In this document: positions 51,663-61,941 of the stretch, in pieces
Position numbering within the stretch: the first letter of the stretch is position 1
Layout of the letters: every line of letters begins with the position of its first letter
NCBI RefSeq assembly: GCF_011320225.1
Contig: NZ_JAAOEN010000019.1
Span: 1-64,000 of the forward strand
Source: Phytoactinopolyspora limicola
GTDB taxonomy: Bacteria; Actinomycetota; Actinomycetes; Jiangellales; Jiangellaceae
Length of the DNA stretch: 64,000 bases
Reading direction: 5' to 3'
The notes under the pieces: model-generated
Told to the model about the DNA's origin: nothing
Database searches by the model: none
Seen by the model: the letters and a program-made list of their open reading frames with translations, nothing else
Position numbers and translations under genes: made by a program

Positions 51663-52421
51663 GTGACGGATTACGTGATCATGCGGTCGGCCGACCGGTT
51701 CGAAAGCACCGAGCCGGGCCTGGTGTCGCGGCATTCGTTCTCGTTCGGGCGGCACTACGATCCGGGCAATGTCGGCTTCGGATTGCTGGTGATGAACAAC
51801 GACGACGTGCTGCGCCCCGGCGCCGGATACGCCACCCACCCGCACCGCGACGTAGAGATCGTCACCTGGGTGCTCGAAGGGGCGCTCGCCCACCGTGATT
51901 CGACCGGCGCCGGAGGAGTGATCCACCCCGGTCTCGCGCAACGCCTGAGCGCCGGGCGTGGGGTGCGGCACGCCGAGTTCAACGACGACGCCGGGGCCGC
52001 GCCGTTGCGATTCGTTCAGATGTGGGTACCGCCGGACGAACGAGGCATCGACCCGTCGTACGAACAATGTGACGTGGCTACCGACCTGGCCGGAGGTGGC
52101 CTGGTGACGGTCGCCAGTGGCATGCCGCGATATGCCGACCGCGCGGCCATCCGCCTCGGTCAGCGGGCCGCCGCGATGCACGTCGCCCAATGGGGCGCCG
52201 ACGGCGTTGCGGCGTCGGTCACCTTGCCCGGTGCGCCGTTCGTGCACCTCTACGTCGCAAGGGGTGTCGTGCACGTCGAAGGCGTCGGTTCGCTGGGGGA
52301 AGGTGACGCGGCTCGCCTGACCGACGAAGGAGGACGACGGGTGACGGCGATGTCCGGTGGCGACGTCGAGATCATCGTGTGGGAGATGCACACAACCGTG
52401 GCTGCCGCGCCGCCGGCGTGA
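51663..52421 (+). CDS. Pirin family protein
   Basis: 252 residues, GTG start. The bicupin signature is present: HPHRDVEIVTWVLEGALAHRDSTGAGGVIHPG supplies the metal-binding histidines and glutamate, and LSAGRGVRHAEFNDD follows. Bacterial pirins include quercetinases and regulators of pyruvate dehydrogenase or acyl-CoA dehydrogenase. The aceE gene is the next convergent neighbour, which makes a pyruvate-metabolism link attractive but unproven. The true start may lie slightly downstream. Confidence 0.87.
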   Translation: MTDYVIMRSADRFESTEPGLVSRHSFSFGRHYDPGNVGFGLLVMNNDDVLRPGAGYATHPHRDVEIVTWVLEGALAHRDSTGAGGVIHPGLAQRLSAGRGVRHAEFNDDAGAAPLRFVQMWVPPDERGIDPSYEQCDVATDLAGGGLVTVASGMPRYADRAAIRLGQRAAAMHVAQWGADGVAASVTLPGAPFVHLYVARGVVHVEGVGSLGEGDAARLTDEGGRRVTAMSGGDVEIIVWEMHTTVAAAPPA

Positions 52422-52473
52422 CCTGGTGCGCTTCGGCGCGGCCGGCGTGGCTGCCCGGGCTGGTGGGGCGGGG

Positions 52474-52522
52474 TGATCAGATGCGCTGTTCGACGTGTGG
52501 CGCGGGTTGTGGCATCTGATCA
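52474..52522. repeat. Hairpin with TGATCAGATGC arms
   Basis: TGATCAGATGC (52474-52484) pairs perfectly with GCATCTGATCA (52512-52522) around a 27-nt loop. It is the first of two GATC hairpins between the convergent pirin and aceE genes and probably terminates the pirin transcript. A third GATCAGATGC occurs a little further on. Confidence 0.7.
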
Positions 52523-52582
52523 TCGGGCGTCCACGTGTTGAGATGCGATCAGATGCGGTGCGGTCGGAATGTCGCGCGCTTC

Positions 52583-52637
52583 GTGCGCCTGATCGTTCCC
52601 GCGGGAGCGATCAGGCGCACAAACGACGATCAGGTGC
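52583..52637. repeat. 38-bp near-perfect palindrome plus GATCAGGTGC half-site
   Basis: GTGCGCCTGATCG (52583-52595) mirrors CGATCAGGCGCAC (52608-52620); the centre TTCCCGCGGGAG pairs except for one T-G position. The extension to 52637 matches the repeat at 172-201 near the left edge. It lies 18 bp from the aceE stop. Confidence 0.85.
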
Positions 52638-52654
52638 GAAAGCGGACGCGGCGG

Positions 52655-55408
<2,754 letters not shown>

Positions 55409-55731
55409 GACGATCCCTTCGAGGTCGGTAAGCGTCGACGCTGGGGTACAGGTCGGGCTTGAGCGTTACAGGGTCACTGGTATCTGTTCCTATCCTGCTC
55501 GCTTCACCGCCGTTCGTCATCATCGGGGTGCCCACCGAGCGCCTCCGGCGGCTCCGGCCGCGGTTTCTGCCGCCCGGTTCGGCTGAGAGGTAGGCGTCAT
55601 GCCACGCTATGTGCAAGCGTTGTGCTGAAGCTATCCGGCGGGTTTACTTGCGCAAACCAGCGTCCTTGGGTGGACTACTGGCGGTGAGGTGGTTCGCACG
55701 GGCGGATCACGTGAGGTAAGGAGGACGATCG
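55409..55731. promoter_or_regulatory. Divergent promoter region of aceE and DUF3052
   Basis: A 323-bp gap without a convincing gene. AAGGGA (minus strand, about 55417-55422) is a ribosome site for aceE. On the plus strand AAGGAGG (55718-55724) lies 7 nt before the DUF3052 start. TTGTGC followed 17 bp later by TTTACT (about 55619-55647) is a weak promoter candidate. I see no strong dyad or riboswitch. Confidence 0.4.
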
Positions 55732-56154
55732 GTGGGCCAGACCGCGGGCCAGTTGGCTCAGGGTGACGGGCCGGCCAGCAGGCTTGGGTTCCGTCCTGGG
55801 CAAATGGTTCAGGAGCTCGGTTGGGACGAGGATTGTGACGACGAGCTACGGATCGACATCGAGGATGCGACGGGCAACGAGCTCATCGACCAGGGTGGTG
55901 GCGATGTCGCCGACGCCGTCCTGCAATGGTGGCGCGAGCACGACGGCGATCTGACCGACGCGCTCGTCGATGCCATCACCGAGCTGGCACCGGGTGGCGT
56001 GGTGTGGCTGCTGACGCCTAAGGTCGGCCGGCCGGGGCACGTCGACCCCAGTGACATCGCCGACGCGGCCCTGACCGCCGGTCTGTCGACCACCTCGACG
56101 GTGTCGGTAACGGAGGAATGGTCGGGAACCAAGCTTGTCTCCCCGAAGGGCTAG
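55732..56154 (+). CDS. DUF3052 family protein
   Basis: 140 residues, GTG start with a strong AAGGAGG site. It matches the actinobacterial DUF3052 family: LGFRPGQMVQELGWDEDCDDELR, DAVLQWWREHDGDLTDALVDA and GGVVWLLTPKVGRPGHVDPSDIADAAL. The protein is acidic. It has no known function. It lies 9 bp before the peroxiredoxin gene and is divergent from aceE. Confidence 0.9.
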   Translation: MGQTAGQLAQGDGPASRLGFRPGQMVQELGWDEDCDDELRIDIEDATGNELIDQGGGDVADAVLQWWREHDGDLTDALVDAITELAPGGVVWLLTPKVGRPGHVDPSDIADAALTAGLSTTSTVSVTEEWSGTKLVSPKG

Positions 56155-56163
56155 TCTGACCGA

Positions 56164-56628
56164 ATGGAGATGATCGGCTCGCCGGCCCCCGGCTTTCACC
56201 TGCAAGATCAGCATGGGGTCGGTTGGCAGCTCAGCGAGTTGCGTGACCGGCCGGTGATCTTGGTTTTCTACCCGTTCGCGTTCACGGGTGTGTGCAGTGG
56301 TGAGTTGCGGGCACTACGGGACGAGTTCGTTCCGTCGGTTGGCGATGTCGCCGAAGTGCTGGCCATCTCCTGCGACTCCATGTTCTCGCTTCGGGTGTTC
56401 GGTGAAACCGAAGGCCTGATGTTCCCGTTGTTGTCCGATTTCTGGCCACATGGGGCGGTGGCGTCGGCGTACGGTGTATTCGACGAAGAGCGGGGCTGCG
56501 CCCGGCGCGGTACCTTCCTGATCGACACGGAGGGCATCGTTCGCTGGAGCGTAGTCAACGATCTCCCCGACGCCCGGCATGTCACGGACTACCGCCGGGC
56601 GTTGGACGAGATCATGGCCGCACCGTGA
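56164..56628 (+). CDS. Peroxiredoxin, AhpE type
   Basis: 154 residues, the size of Mycobacterium AhpE. The peroxidatic cysteine lies in YPFAFTGVCSGELRALRDEF (about residue 45) within the family motif PxxFTxxC. A second cysteine in AISCDSMFSLRVF and the conserved RRGTFLIDTEGIVRWSV are present. It reduces peroxides or peroxynitrite, probably as a one-cysteine enzyme using a mycothiol- or mycoredoxin-type reductant. Confidence 0.9.
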   Translation: MEMIGSPAPGFHLQDQHGVGWQLSELRDRPVILVFYPFAFTGVCSGELRALRDEFVPSVGDVAEVLAISCDSMFSLRVFGETEGLMFPLLSDFWPHGAVASAYGVFDEERGCARRGTFLIDTEGIVRWSVVNDLPDARHVTDYRRALDEIMAAP

Positions 56629-56643
56629 TGAAGGGAAGGTGTC

Positions 56644-57267
56644 ATGCCGTGCTACCGCTGCGGAGCCCGTGAGTCCGATCCTGCTCGCGGTGCGCGCCTC
56701 TGGGTGCGAGCGGTGCGATCCGACGCGCAGGTGTTGGTGTGCCCGGAGTGCCAGGAGTCGCATGGCTGGTCATCGGACGTCGATCACTGCCCCACCTGCA
56801 ATGGCACCAATCTGGTCCGACGGCTGGGCCAGACGGTGTGCCGGGCCTGTGAATCGTCGGCCACGGCCGAGTTTCTAGCGGTCGAGAGCACCACGGACCG
56901 CGGCGTCGCGGTGGGCGCGGCGGGCCGGCACCGCAGGCCCGACGACGGCCGGGACCTCACGGCGGAGGTCGCCTCCGCACTCGACCGGGTGTTGGGTAAA
57001 CATGCTCGACGAGAACCCACCGACGGCCCGCCTGACACCGATCACATCCCGGGGCCGCAGCGCGACGGTGCCGCACCTGGCCCGAGTGGCCAGTTGCCAG
57101 GGCCAGCGGGGGCCGGGCCGCAGCGTGGCCCCGTCCAGCCGGGTCCCGGTGCTGGCGGTGCAGGCCAGGCGCCCGGTGCTGGCGGCGCGGCAGGAGAAGG
57201 CCGTGGGCGGTCGGCCGCAGAGCCGCGCGGACGCGGCTCTCGGCTCCGGCGTGGCCGCCGCCGGTAG
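56644..57267 (+). CDS. Zinc-ribbon protein with low-complexity tail
   Basis: 207 residues, not recognised as a named family. Four CxxC pairs lie in the first 80 residues (CYRC, CPEC, CPTC, CRAC), enough for two zinc ribbons. Residues about 95-120 contain a basic helix. From about 125 the sequence is Gly/Pro/Ala/Gln/Arg-rich and looks disordered (GPAGAGPQRGPVQPGPGAGGAGQAPG-like), ending in an Arg-rich tail. It is 15 bp after the peroxiredoxin gene and so probably cotranscribed. A nucleic-acid or ribosome-associated role is a guess. Confidence 0.65.
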   Translation: MPCYRCGARESDPARGARLWVRAVRSDAQVLVCPECQESHGWSSDVDHCPTCNGTNLVRRLGQTVCRACESSATAEFLAVESTTDRGVAVGAAGRHRRPDDGRDLTAEVASALDRVLGKHARREPTDGPPDTDHIPGPQRDGAAPGPSGQLPGPAGAGPQRGPVQPGPGAGGAGQAPGAGGAAGEGRGRSAAEPRGRGSRLRRGRRR

Positions 57268-57284
57268 CGGGTCGGCCGCGAACG

Positions 57285-57310
57285 AGCCTGACCACCCATG
57301 TGGTCAGGCT
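57285..57310 (+). terminator. Terminator after the zinc-ribbon gene
   Basis: AGCCTGACCAC (57285-57295) pairs perfectly with GTGGTCAGGCT (57300-57310) around the loop CCAT. It lies 18 bp after the stop codon. There is no T-run, as is common in actinomycetes. Confidence 0.8.
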
Positions 57311-57373
57311 GGTGGCAGGGAATGGGTCGGACAGTAGGTATGGTGGTAGCGGCCCGGCGCGAGTTGCCGGGAG

Positions 57374-57448
57374 GGGCGCATAGCTCAGTGGAAGAGCACT
57401 GGTCTTACAAACCAGGGGTCGCTGGTTCGAACCCAGCTGCGCCCACCA
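57374..57448 (+). tRNA. tRNA-Val (anticodon TAC)
   Basis: A full cloverleaf is visible. The acceptor stem is GGGCGCA/TGCGCCC, the D arm GCTC-AGTGGAA-GAGC, the anticodon arm CTGGT-CTTACAA-ACCAG with anticodon TAC at 57406-57408, a 5-nt variable loop and the T arm GCTGG-TTCGAAC-CCAGC. Discriminator A is followed by an encoded CCA (57446-57448). A serine recombinase remnant starts on the other strand over its 3' half, suggesting it served as an integration site. Confidence 0.96.
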
Positions 57449-58430
57449 TGATGTCGTTGTTCAAACCGGCGACATCGCCGGTTTGAGTCCCAGACTCCGT
57501 GGCCCGCGACTGTCGGCGGGCCGCGGTTTCCTGCATCTGGGGGTTGAAGAACACGTTGAACGGGGTGCCGGGTTCACCGTCGACGCTGTCGTCGGTGACG
57601 ATGAGGCGCTCAAAAAAGGCTTGGTTGGCGATGCGGCGGAGCGAGTCGTCGATGCTCATGTAGACCGCGTGGCAGTCTGCTGCGAGGGCGAGGCAGTCGT
57701 CGAGGTGGGCTTGGGCTTGTTCGTACTCGATGTCTCCGGCGTTGATCTGGGCGTCGAGGAACGCGATCCGTGAGGCGATGCGGTCTTGTTCGGTCTTGAG
57801 AAGGTCGAGGGGGACGGCTCTGGCGTAGTGGGCTTGGAGCAGCTTGGTGCGCTCCTCGCGCAGATCGTCGCGCTCGGATGTGTAGGCGTGTCGTTCTTGT
57901 TTCGCGGTGGCGTGGAGCCGGTCGAATTCGGCGGTGATGAGCTCGCGGAGCGCAGTGACTGTGTGCTCGGGTACTTGGACGCGCCGAAAGTAGTTCTCGA
58001 CGGCGGCTTCCACGTCGGGCACGAACATTGAGCGCTGTTCGCAGTTGGTGCGTTTGGCATGCCGGCCGGCGCAGATGAAGTACGGGTAGATGACCCCGCG
58101 GCGGCTTTTGGCGTTGGTTAGGATCAGCCGTGACCTGCATTGCCCGCAGTAGAGCGTGCCTTTGAGGTAGTGATCGTGGGCTTGGGTCTTCTCCCCGGAG
58201 CTCTGATGGGCGGTGGGGACGGCCTGGACCCGGTACCAGATCTCGGGGCTGACCAGTGGTTCGTGGATGCCTTCGTAGGTCGCGCCGCGGAACCGGACGT
58301 CGCCTTTGTAGTACGGGCTGGTGAGCATATTCTGGATGGTGGACAACGCCGGCGGCTTCGAGGGTCGTTTCGGGGTCGGCACGGTCGTCAGTCCACGGTC
58401 GATCAGTTCCTCACGGCGGCTCCGGAACAT
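57405..58430 (-). pseudogene. Large serine recombinase lacking its catalytic domain
   Basis: 341 codons. What remains is the end of the Recombinase domain (ALSTIQNMLTSPYYKGDVRFRG and HEPLVSPEIWYRVQ), the zinc-ribbon domain (LYCGQCRSRL ... FICAGRHAKRTNC) and a long coiled coil (about 150-260). The N-terminal resolvase domain with the nucleophilic serine and the start of the Recombinase domain are gone. The 5' end abuts a PPOX fragment at 58420-58430. The last 14 residues (MVGAAGFEPATPGL) are simply the reverse complement of the tRNA, so the reading frame runs into tRNA-Val. It cannot catalyse recombination. Confidence 0.85.
57461..57486. other. 26-bp palindrome next to tRNA-Val (terminator or attachment site)
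   Basis: TCAAACCGGCGA (57461-57472) mirrors TCGCCGGTTTGA (57475-57486) around the dinucleotide CA. It is 12 bp beyond the tRNA 3' end and lies inside the recombinase frame. It could terminate the tRNA transcript. A dyad with a 2-bp centre is also the geometry of a serine-integrase attachment site, but no second copy is visible in the window. Confidence 0.5.
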
Positions 58431-58665
58431 TCACGAGAATCCGCGGGTCGCCCTCCTGTGCGATCACTACGACGACGACTGGACGCAGCTGTGGTGGGTC
58501 CGTGCCGACGGGGCAGCGTTGATCGCCGACGACGGGCCGGCCCGGGCCGCGGCCGTGGAGATGCTCGTCAACAAGTACGAGCAATACGCCGACGACGTGC
58601 CGTCCGGCCCGGTGATCGTCGTGGACATCGATTCCTGGTCTGGCTGGGCGTACTCCTCGGCATAG
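58420..58665 (+). pseudogene. 3' fragment of an F420/PPOX-type oxidoreductase gene
   Basis: About 81 codons in frame from CTC 58420: LRNIHENPRVALLCDHYDDDWTQLWWVRADGAALI continuing to SWSGWAYSSA. This matches the second half of the TIGR03668-type PPOX-class F420-dependent proteins (about 140 residues). The first half, with the N-terminal strands of the split barrel, is missing. In-frame codons upstream are antisense to the recombinase. The break coincides with the recombinase break, so one deletion or exchange probably removed both 5' parts. Confidence 0.75.
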
Positions 58666-58673
58666 CGAAGGGG

Positions 58674-58768
58674 CATCTGCACGATCGTGCAGATAGATGG
58701 TGAACTCGCATGGCGGCAGCAAGAAAAGGCAAGGATCTGCACGATCGTGCGGCCACTGGTGAACTCGC
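58674..58768. promoter_or_regulatory. Duplicated HipB operator, second copy inside hipB
   Basis: ATCTGCACGATCGTGCAGAT (58675-58694) is a perfect 20-bp palindrome 15 bp before the hipB ATG. A second copy, ATCTGCACGATCGTGC, lies at 58735-58750 inside hipB, with its centre 60 bp away. The flanks are repeated too (GGTGAACTCGC at 58699-58709 and 58758-58768), so about 36 bp were duplicated in tandem. It fits autorepression by HipB with cooperative binding. Confidence 0.75.
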
Positions 58769-58979
58769 CGCGCATGTCCGTCGTCGCCGGAAACATTTGG
58801 GCTTGCGGCAGGGTGAACTGGCCGACCTGGCCGGCTGCTCCGAGCGGTTCATCCACATGTTGGAGGCCGGTAAGCCGACGGTGCGACTGGACAAGGTGCT
58901 CGACGTCCTGCGGGTCCTTGGCTTGCACCTCGAGGTGCAACGCGGTGTCGCCGAGGGAATCACAGTGGACGAGGCGTGA
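58710..58979 (+). CDS. hipB: HipB-like XRE antitoxin/repressor
   Basis: 89 residues. An XRE helix-turn-helix fills residues about 15-75 (GELAAHVRRRRKHLGLRQGELADLAGCSERFIHMLEAG), followed by KVLDVLRVLGLHLEVQ as in HipB proteins. It overlaps the hipA start by 4 bp (GTGA), the usual toxin-antitoxin coupling. Codons 9-14 (KDLHDRA region) are written over the second operator copy, which constrains the protein sequence there. No strong ribosome site precedes the ATG. Confidence 0.85.
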   Translation: MAAARKGKDLHDRAATGELAAHVRRRRKHLGLRQGELADLAGCSERFIHMLEAGKPTVRLDKVLDVLRVLGLHLEVQRGVAEGITVDEA

Positions 58980-60227
58980 GTCCGAACCCCGGATACTCCC
59001 TGGATGAGCTGGTCGATGTCGGACGAGCCGATGTCTACAAGCAAGGCGCGCTGGCCGGCCACATTGAACGCGACGGCGACGACGTCGTGTTCCGGTATGA
59101 CGACGGTTGGATCGATCACGAGGCCGCGCCGATCGCCACGACGCTGCCGCTGACCGGCACGCCCCATCGGACAGCAGGAGGTGCGGTCCCGGCGTTCTTT
59201 GCCGGTTTGCTTCCCGAGGGGCGACGGCTAACGGCGCTATGGCGGGCCACCAAGACGTCGCCGGACGACGCTGACGCTTCTTCTAGGCGTCGGAAGCGAC
59301 GTCGTCGGCGATGTCCAGGTGGTCCCCGAGGGGATCACGCCAGACGAGGTCACTCCCGTTTTGGAGGTCGATCATGCTCGTGGCTGGGATGAGATCCGCT
59401 TCGCCGACATCATCCGCACGCTCGACACTCGGGTGGATCGCGTCGGGCTGGCCGGCGTTCAGGACAAAGTCAGCGCGGCCATCGTCAATCTGCCAGTTGC
59501 CCGCGCCGGACACCACTTCATCCTCAAGCTCGAACCACCGGAGTATCGGCACCTGGTCGACAACGAGGCGTTCTTCATCGATGTCGCGCGTAGGTCGGGG
59601 TTGGAAGTGGTCGACGCGGCGGTGGTGACCGACGCGGAAGGTGCTCGCGGCTTGCTGGTCCGCCGGTTCGACCGGTACGCCGTCGGCGGCGTCGAGAAGG
59701 CGTACGCCGTCGAAGACGGGTGCCAGGTGCTCGGCCGTCATCCAGCGGCGAAATACCGGATCTCTACCGAGGATGCTTTCATTGGGCTCGGCCGGGCATG
59801 CGGCGCGCCCGTCGTCGCCGCGCGGACGTTCCTGACCCAGCTGGCCTTCGCCTATCTGACGGCCAATGGGGACGCCCACGCGAAGAACTTTTCGATCGTC
59901 CAAGATGACCACGGCGAATGGCGTCCGGCCCCCATGTACGACGTGACCAGCTCGCAACCGTACGGCGATACCACCTTGGCGATGCCGATCGGTGGCCGCC
60001 GCGATGCCGGACTGCCGGCGTCGTCCTTCGTCGATCTAGGTCGAGCAGTCGGCGTGCCTGAACGGGCGAGCCGCAGGCTCTTCGCGGAGATAGCCGATAG
60101 GGTCGATGGCTGGCTGCCCGATCTAGATCAACTGCCGTTCGACGCTGGCGTCATCAAGAAACTTCGGCGGGTCGTCGAACGACGACGCGCCACCCTCGCA
60201 CATGCGGCAACGTCCACCGGGGCGTGA
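58976..60227 (+). pseudogene. hipA: HipA-like kinase toxin, frameshifted
   Basis: Two frames together make one full-length HipA of about 415 residues. Codons from GTG 58976 encode the N-terminal couple_hipA domain up to ATKTSPDD; the sequence then continues in another frame as LTLLLGVGSDVVGDVQVVPEG from CTG 59271. Two bases are missing, or one is extra, at 59270. The downstream part keeps the kinase core: VQDKVSAAIV, FILKLEPPEYRHLVDNEAFF, the catalytic loop TANGDAHAKNFSI and the metal-binding Asp in MYDVTSS. If the shift is real, full-length toxin is not made while HipB stays intact. A sequencing error cannot be excluded. Confidence 0.82.
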
Positions 60228-60230
60228 TGA

Positions 60231-61226
60231 TCACCGGGTGTGCTCGGCTCCCGCGCGGCTCTGCGTGGGGTTTGCGGCCGTCCATTTGGGGCGTTCGGCC
60301 AGTCGACGCAGCGCCCGGTAGAGCATGCTCCGGACGACGCGCGGGTGCACGCGCCGCACTATGGCCATGTAGAGCCGGCCACGCCGACTGTGGATCTTGG
60401 TCACCGTCGTGATCGTCACGGTCTCCGACTCGACCAGCACCGATGCGCGGAAGTCGAGGTGCGGCGCGTCGGCGCCGAGCATGACCTCGTCGTCGCTACG
60501 CTCCACCGGATCGAACGCGCTCTTGTCCGCGACCTCGATGCCGACCAGGCGCACGGCGCCGTTGCGCAGGCGGAGGAGCGCGGCCACCCAGCCCGGCGGC
60601 TCATGAAAGATCGCGTCGGCCCAGACCTGCGGATCAGTGGACGCGCCGGGCATCAACGGCACCTGCCAGGCGTCCGCGAAGTCCACCCGGTCGAAGGCAT
60701 TGAGAGCGAGGACGGCCGTGTCCGGGATCTCGACGGCCCGCGGCTTGGAGAACTCGGTCTGCCGGCGCCACAACCGCACCCACGGTGACCAGGGGGCTGC
60801 GCTTTCGAGCCGGCCGGTTGCGGCCAGTTCCGCGTTGTCGAACAGGTCCTCGACCAAGGCGTCGTGCAGCCACCGGACGATCAGCGGTGTCAGTACACGC
60901 ATCAGCCCGCGCGGCCGACCTTCGAGTACATGCCGGATGACGCATCGGTCTGCGTCGAGTGGCTCGACGCTGAGTTCGTGGTATCCATCGATGCCGGTCA
61001 CGGGGCGAAAGGTGAACTCCGCCCGGCGGCCGGGCTCGTAGGCGCTCACCCAGTATCGGACGTCGCCGTGTCCGCCGTCGGCGCCCACCTGGAGCGGGCG
61101 GTCGAACCGCATGGGCAACCACGCCGGCGAGGGAAACAGCGGATCGTCGTCGCTACCCAGCTGATCGAGTAAAGCGCCGACCTCCTCGGCCGGCGCGTTG
61201 ATAGTGCGGTCGTGCACGTTTCGCAT
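60231..61226 (-). CDS. SRPBCC-DUF2867 protein
   Basis: 331 residues from ATG 61226. The first about 150 residues look like a START/SRPBCC fold (RTINAPAEEVGALLDQLGSDDDPLFPSPAWLPMRF; RRAEFTFRPVTGIDGYHELSV). The rest matches the DUF2867 type (DFADAWQVPLMPGASTDPQVWADAIFHEPPGWVAALLRLRNGAVRLVGI; HLDFRASVLVE; RVVRSMLYRALRRLAER). Its function is unknown. It is divergent from a TetR regulator with twin operators in between, so probably ligand-induced. It ends 3 bp from the convergent hipA remnant. Confidence 0.8.
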   Translation of the reverse strand: MRNVHDRTINAPAEEVGALLDQLGSDDDPLFPSPAWLPMRFDRPLQVGADGGHGDVRYWVSAYEPGRRAEFTFRPVTGIDGYHELSVEPLDADRCVIRHVLEGRPRGLMRVLTPLIVRWLHDALVEDLFDNAELAATGRLESAAPWSPWVRLWRRQTEFSKPRAVEIPDTAVLALNAFDRVDFADAWQVPLMPGASTDPQVWADAIFHEPPGWVAALLRLRNGAVRLVGIEVADKSAFDPVERSDDEVMLGADAPHLDFRASVLVESETVTITTVTKIHSRRGRLYMAIVRRVHPRVVRSMLYRALRRLAERPKWTAANPTQSRAGAEHTR

Positions 61227-61240
61227 GGACCTCTCCTTCC

Positions 61241-61275
61241 ATACGGTTGCGTATTGTTTCCATACGGTACCGTAC
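61241..61275. promoter_or_regulatory. Twin TetR operators ATACG-N4-CGTAT
   Basis: ATACGGTTGCGTAT (61241-61254) and ATACGGTACCGTAC (61262-61275) are two 14-bp dyads with centres 21 bp apart, two helical turns. The second contains the perfect 12-bp palindrome TACGGTACCGTA. They lie between the divergent DUF2867 and TetR genes and end 5 bp before the TetR GTG. Confidence 0.75.
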
Positions 61276-61280
61276 GGAAG

Positions 61281-61889
61281 GTGGGATCGAAACATCAGGG
61301 CGACGGCACGAGCGCTCCGGAGCCGCAGCGGCGCCTCTCCGCGACAGACTGGGCGCAAGCCGCACTGGCCGCCATAGGTGAAGGCGGTCTGGCCGGAGTG
61401 GCGGTCGAGCCGTTGGCCGTCCAGCTCGGAACGACGAAGGGCAGCTTCTACTGGCATTTCCAGAATCGGAAGGCGCTGATCGAGGCGGCGATGCAGCTGT
61501 GGGAACACGAACACACCGAAAGGATCATCGCCCTGACCGACGCGGACCCCGATCCTGCGGTGCGGCTTCAGAATCTCTTCACGTTCGTCGTCGGCTACAG
61601 CCGGAATGATCGGATCGAGGTCGCGTTGCTGGCCACGGCCGACGACCCGCTCGTCGCGCCGGTGATGCGGCGCGTCACCGAGCGTCGCGTCGGCTACGTC
61701 GCGTCGTTGTTCGAAGAGCTGGGCCTGCCGGCCGACGAAGCCAGGCACCGGGCGCTGCACGCGGTCAGCGTCTACCTGGGCCATGTCCAGCTGGCGCATG
61801 CCGCACCGGACACGCTGGCCATGCAGCCGGAGCAATGGCAACGCCACATGGACGGCATGATGGACGCCCTGCTTCCCAAGCCCACCTAG
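61281..61889 (+). CDS. TetR-family regulator
   Basis: About 202 residues from GTG 61281; an upstream in-frame ATG at 61212 would put the operators inside the gene and is unlikely. The helix-turn-helix is AQAALAAIGEGGLAGVAVEPLAVQLGTTKGSFYWHFQNRKALIEAA. The C-terminal part resembles TetR_C-type effector domains. The start lies so close to the operator that the mRNA is probably leaderless. It likely represses itself and the DUF2867 gene. Confidence 0.85.
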   Translation: MGSKHQGDGTSAPEPQRRLSATDWAQAALAAIGEGGLAGVAVEPLAVQLGTTKGSFYWHFQNRKALIEAAMQLWEHEHTERIIALTDADPDPAVRLQNLFTFVVGYSRNDRIEVALLATADDPLVAPVMRRVTERRVGYVASLFEELGLPADEARHRALHAVSVYLGHVQLAHAAPDTLAMQPEQWQRHMDGMMDALLPKPT

Positions 61890-61941
61890 ATGGCGGCCGT
61901 CCACCTGCGCTGACCGGCTGTGGCCTGCTAGTTTCAGACCT

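Noticed and set aside
57405-57448. GAAGFEPATPGL as a genuine protein C-terminus
   Set aside because: This peptide is the reverse complement of a tRNA 3' half and is a well-known spurious ending of frames that run over tRNA genes.
58687-59007. Alternative plus-frame over the hipB region
   Set aside because: It reads a different frame of hipB without a helix-turn-helix; hipB is coupled to hipA by GTGA overlap.
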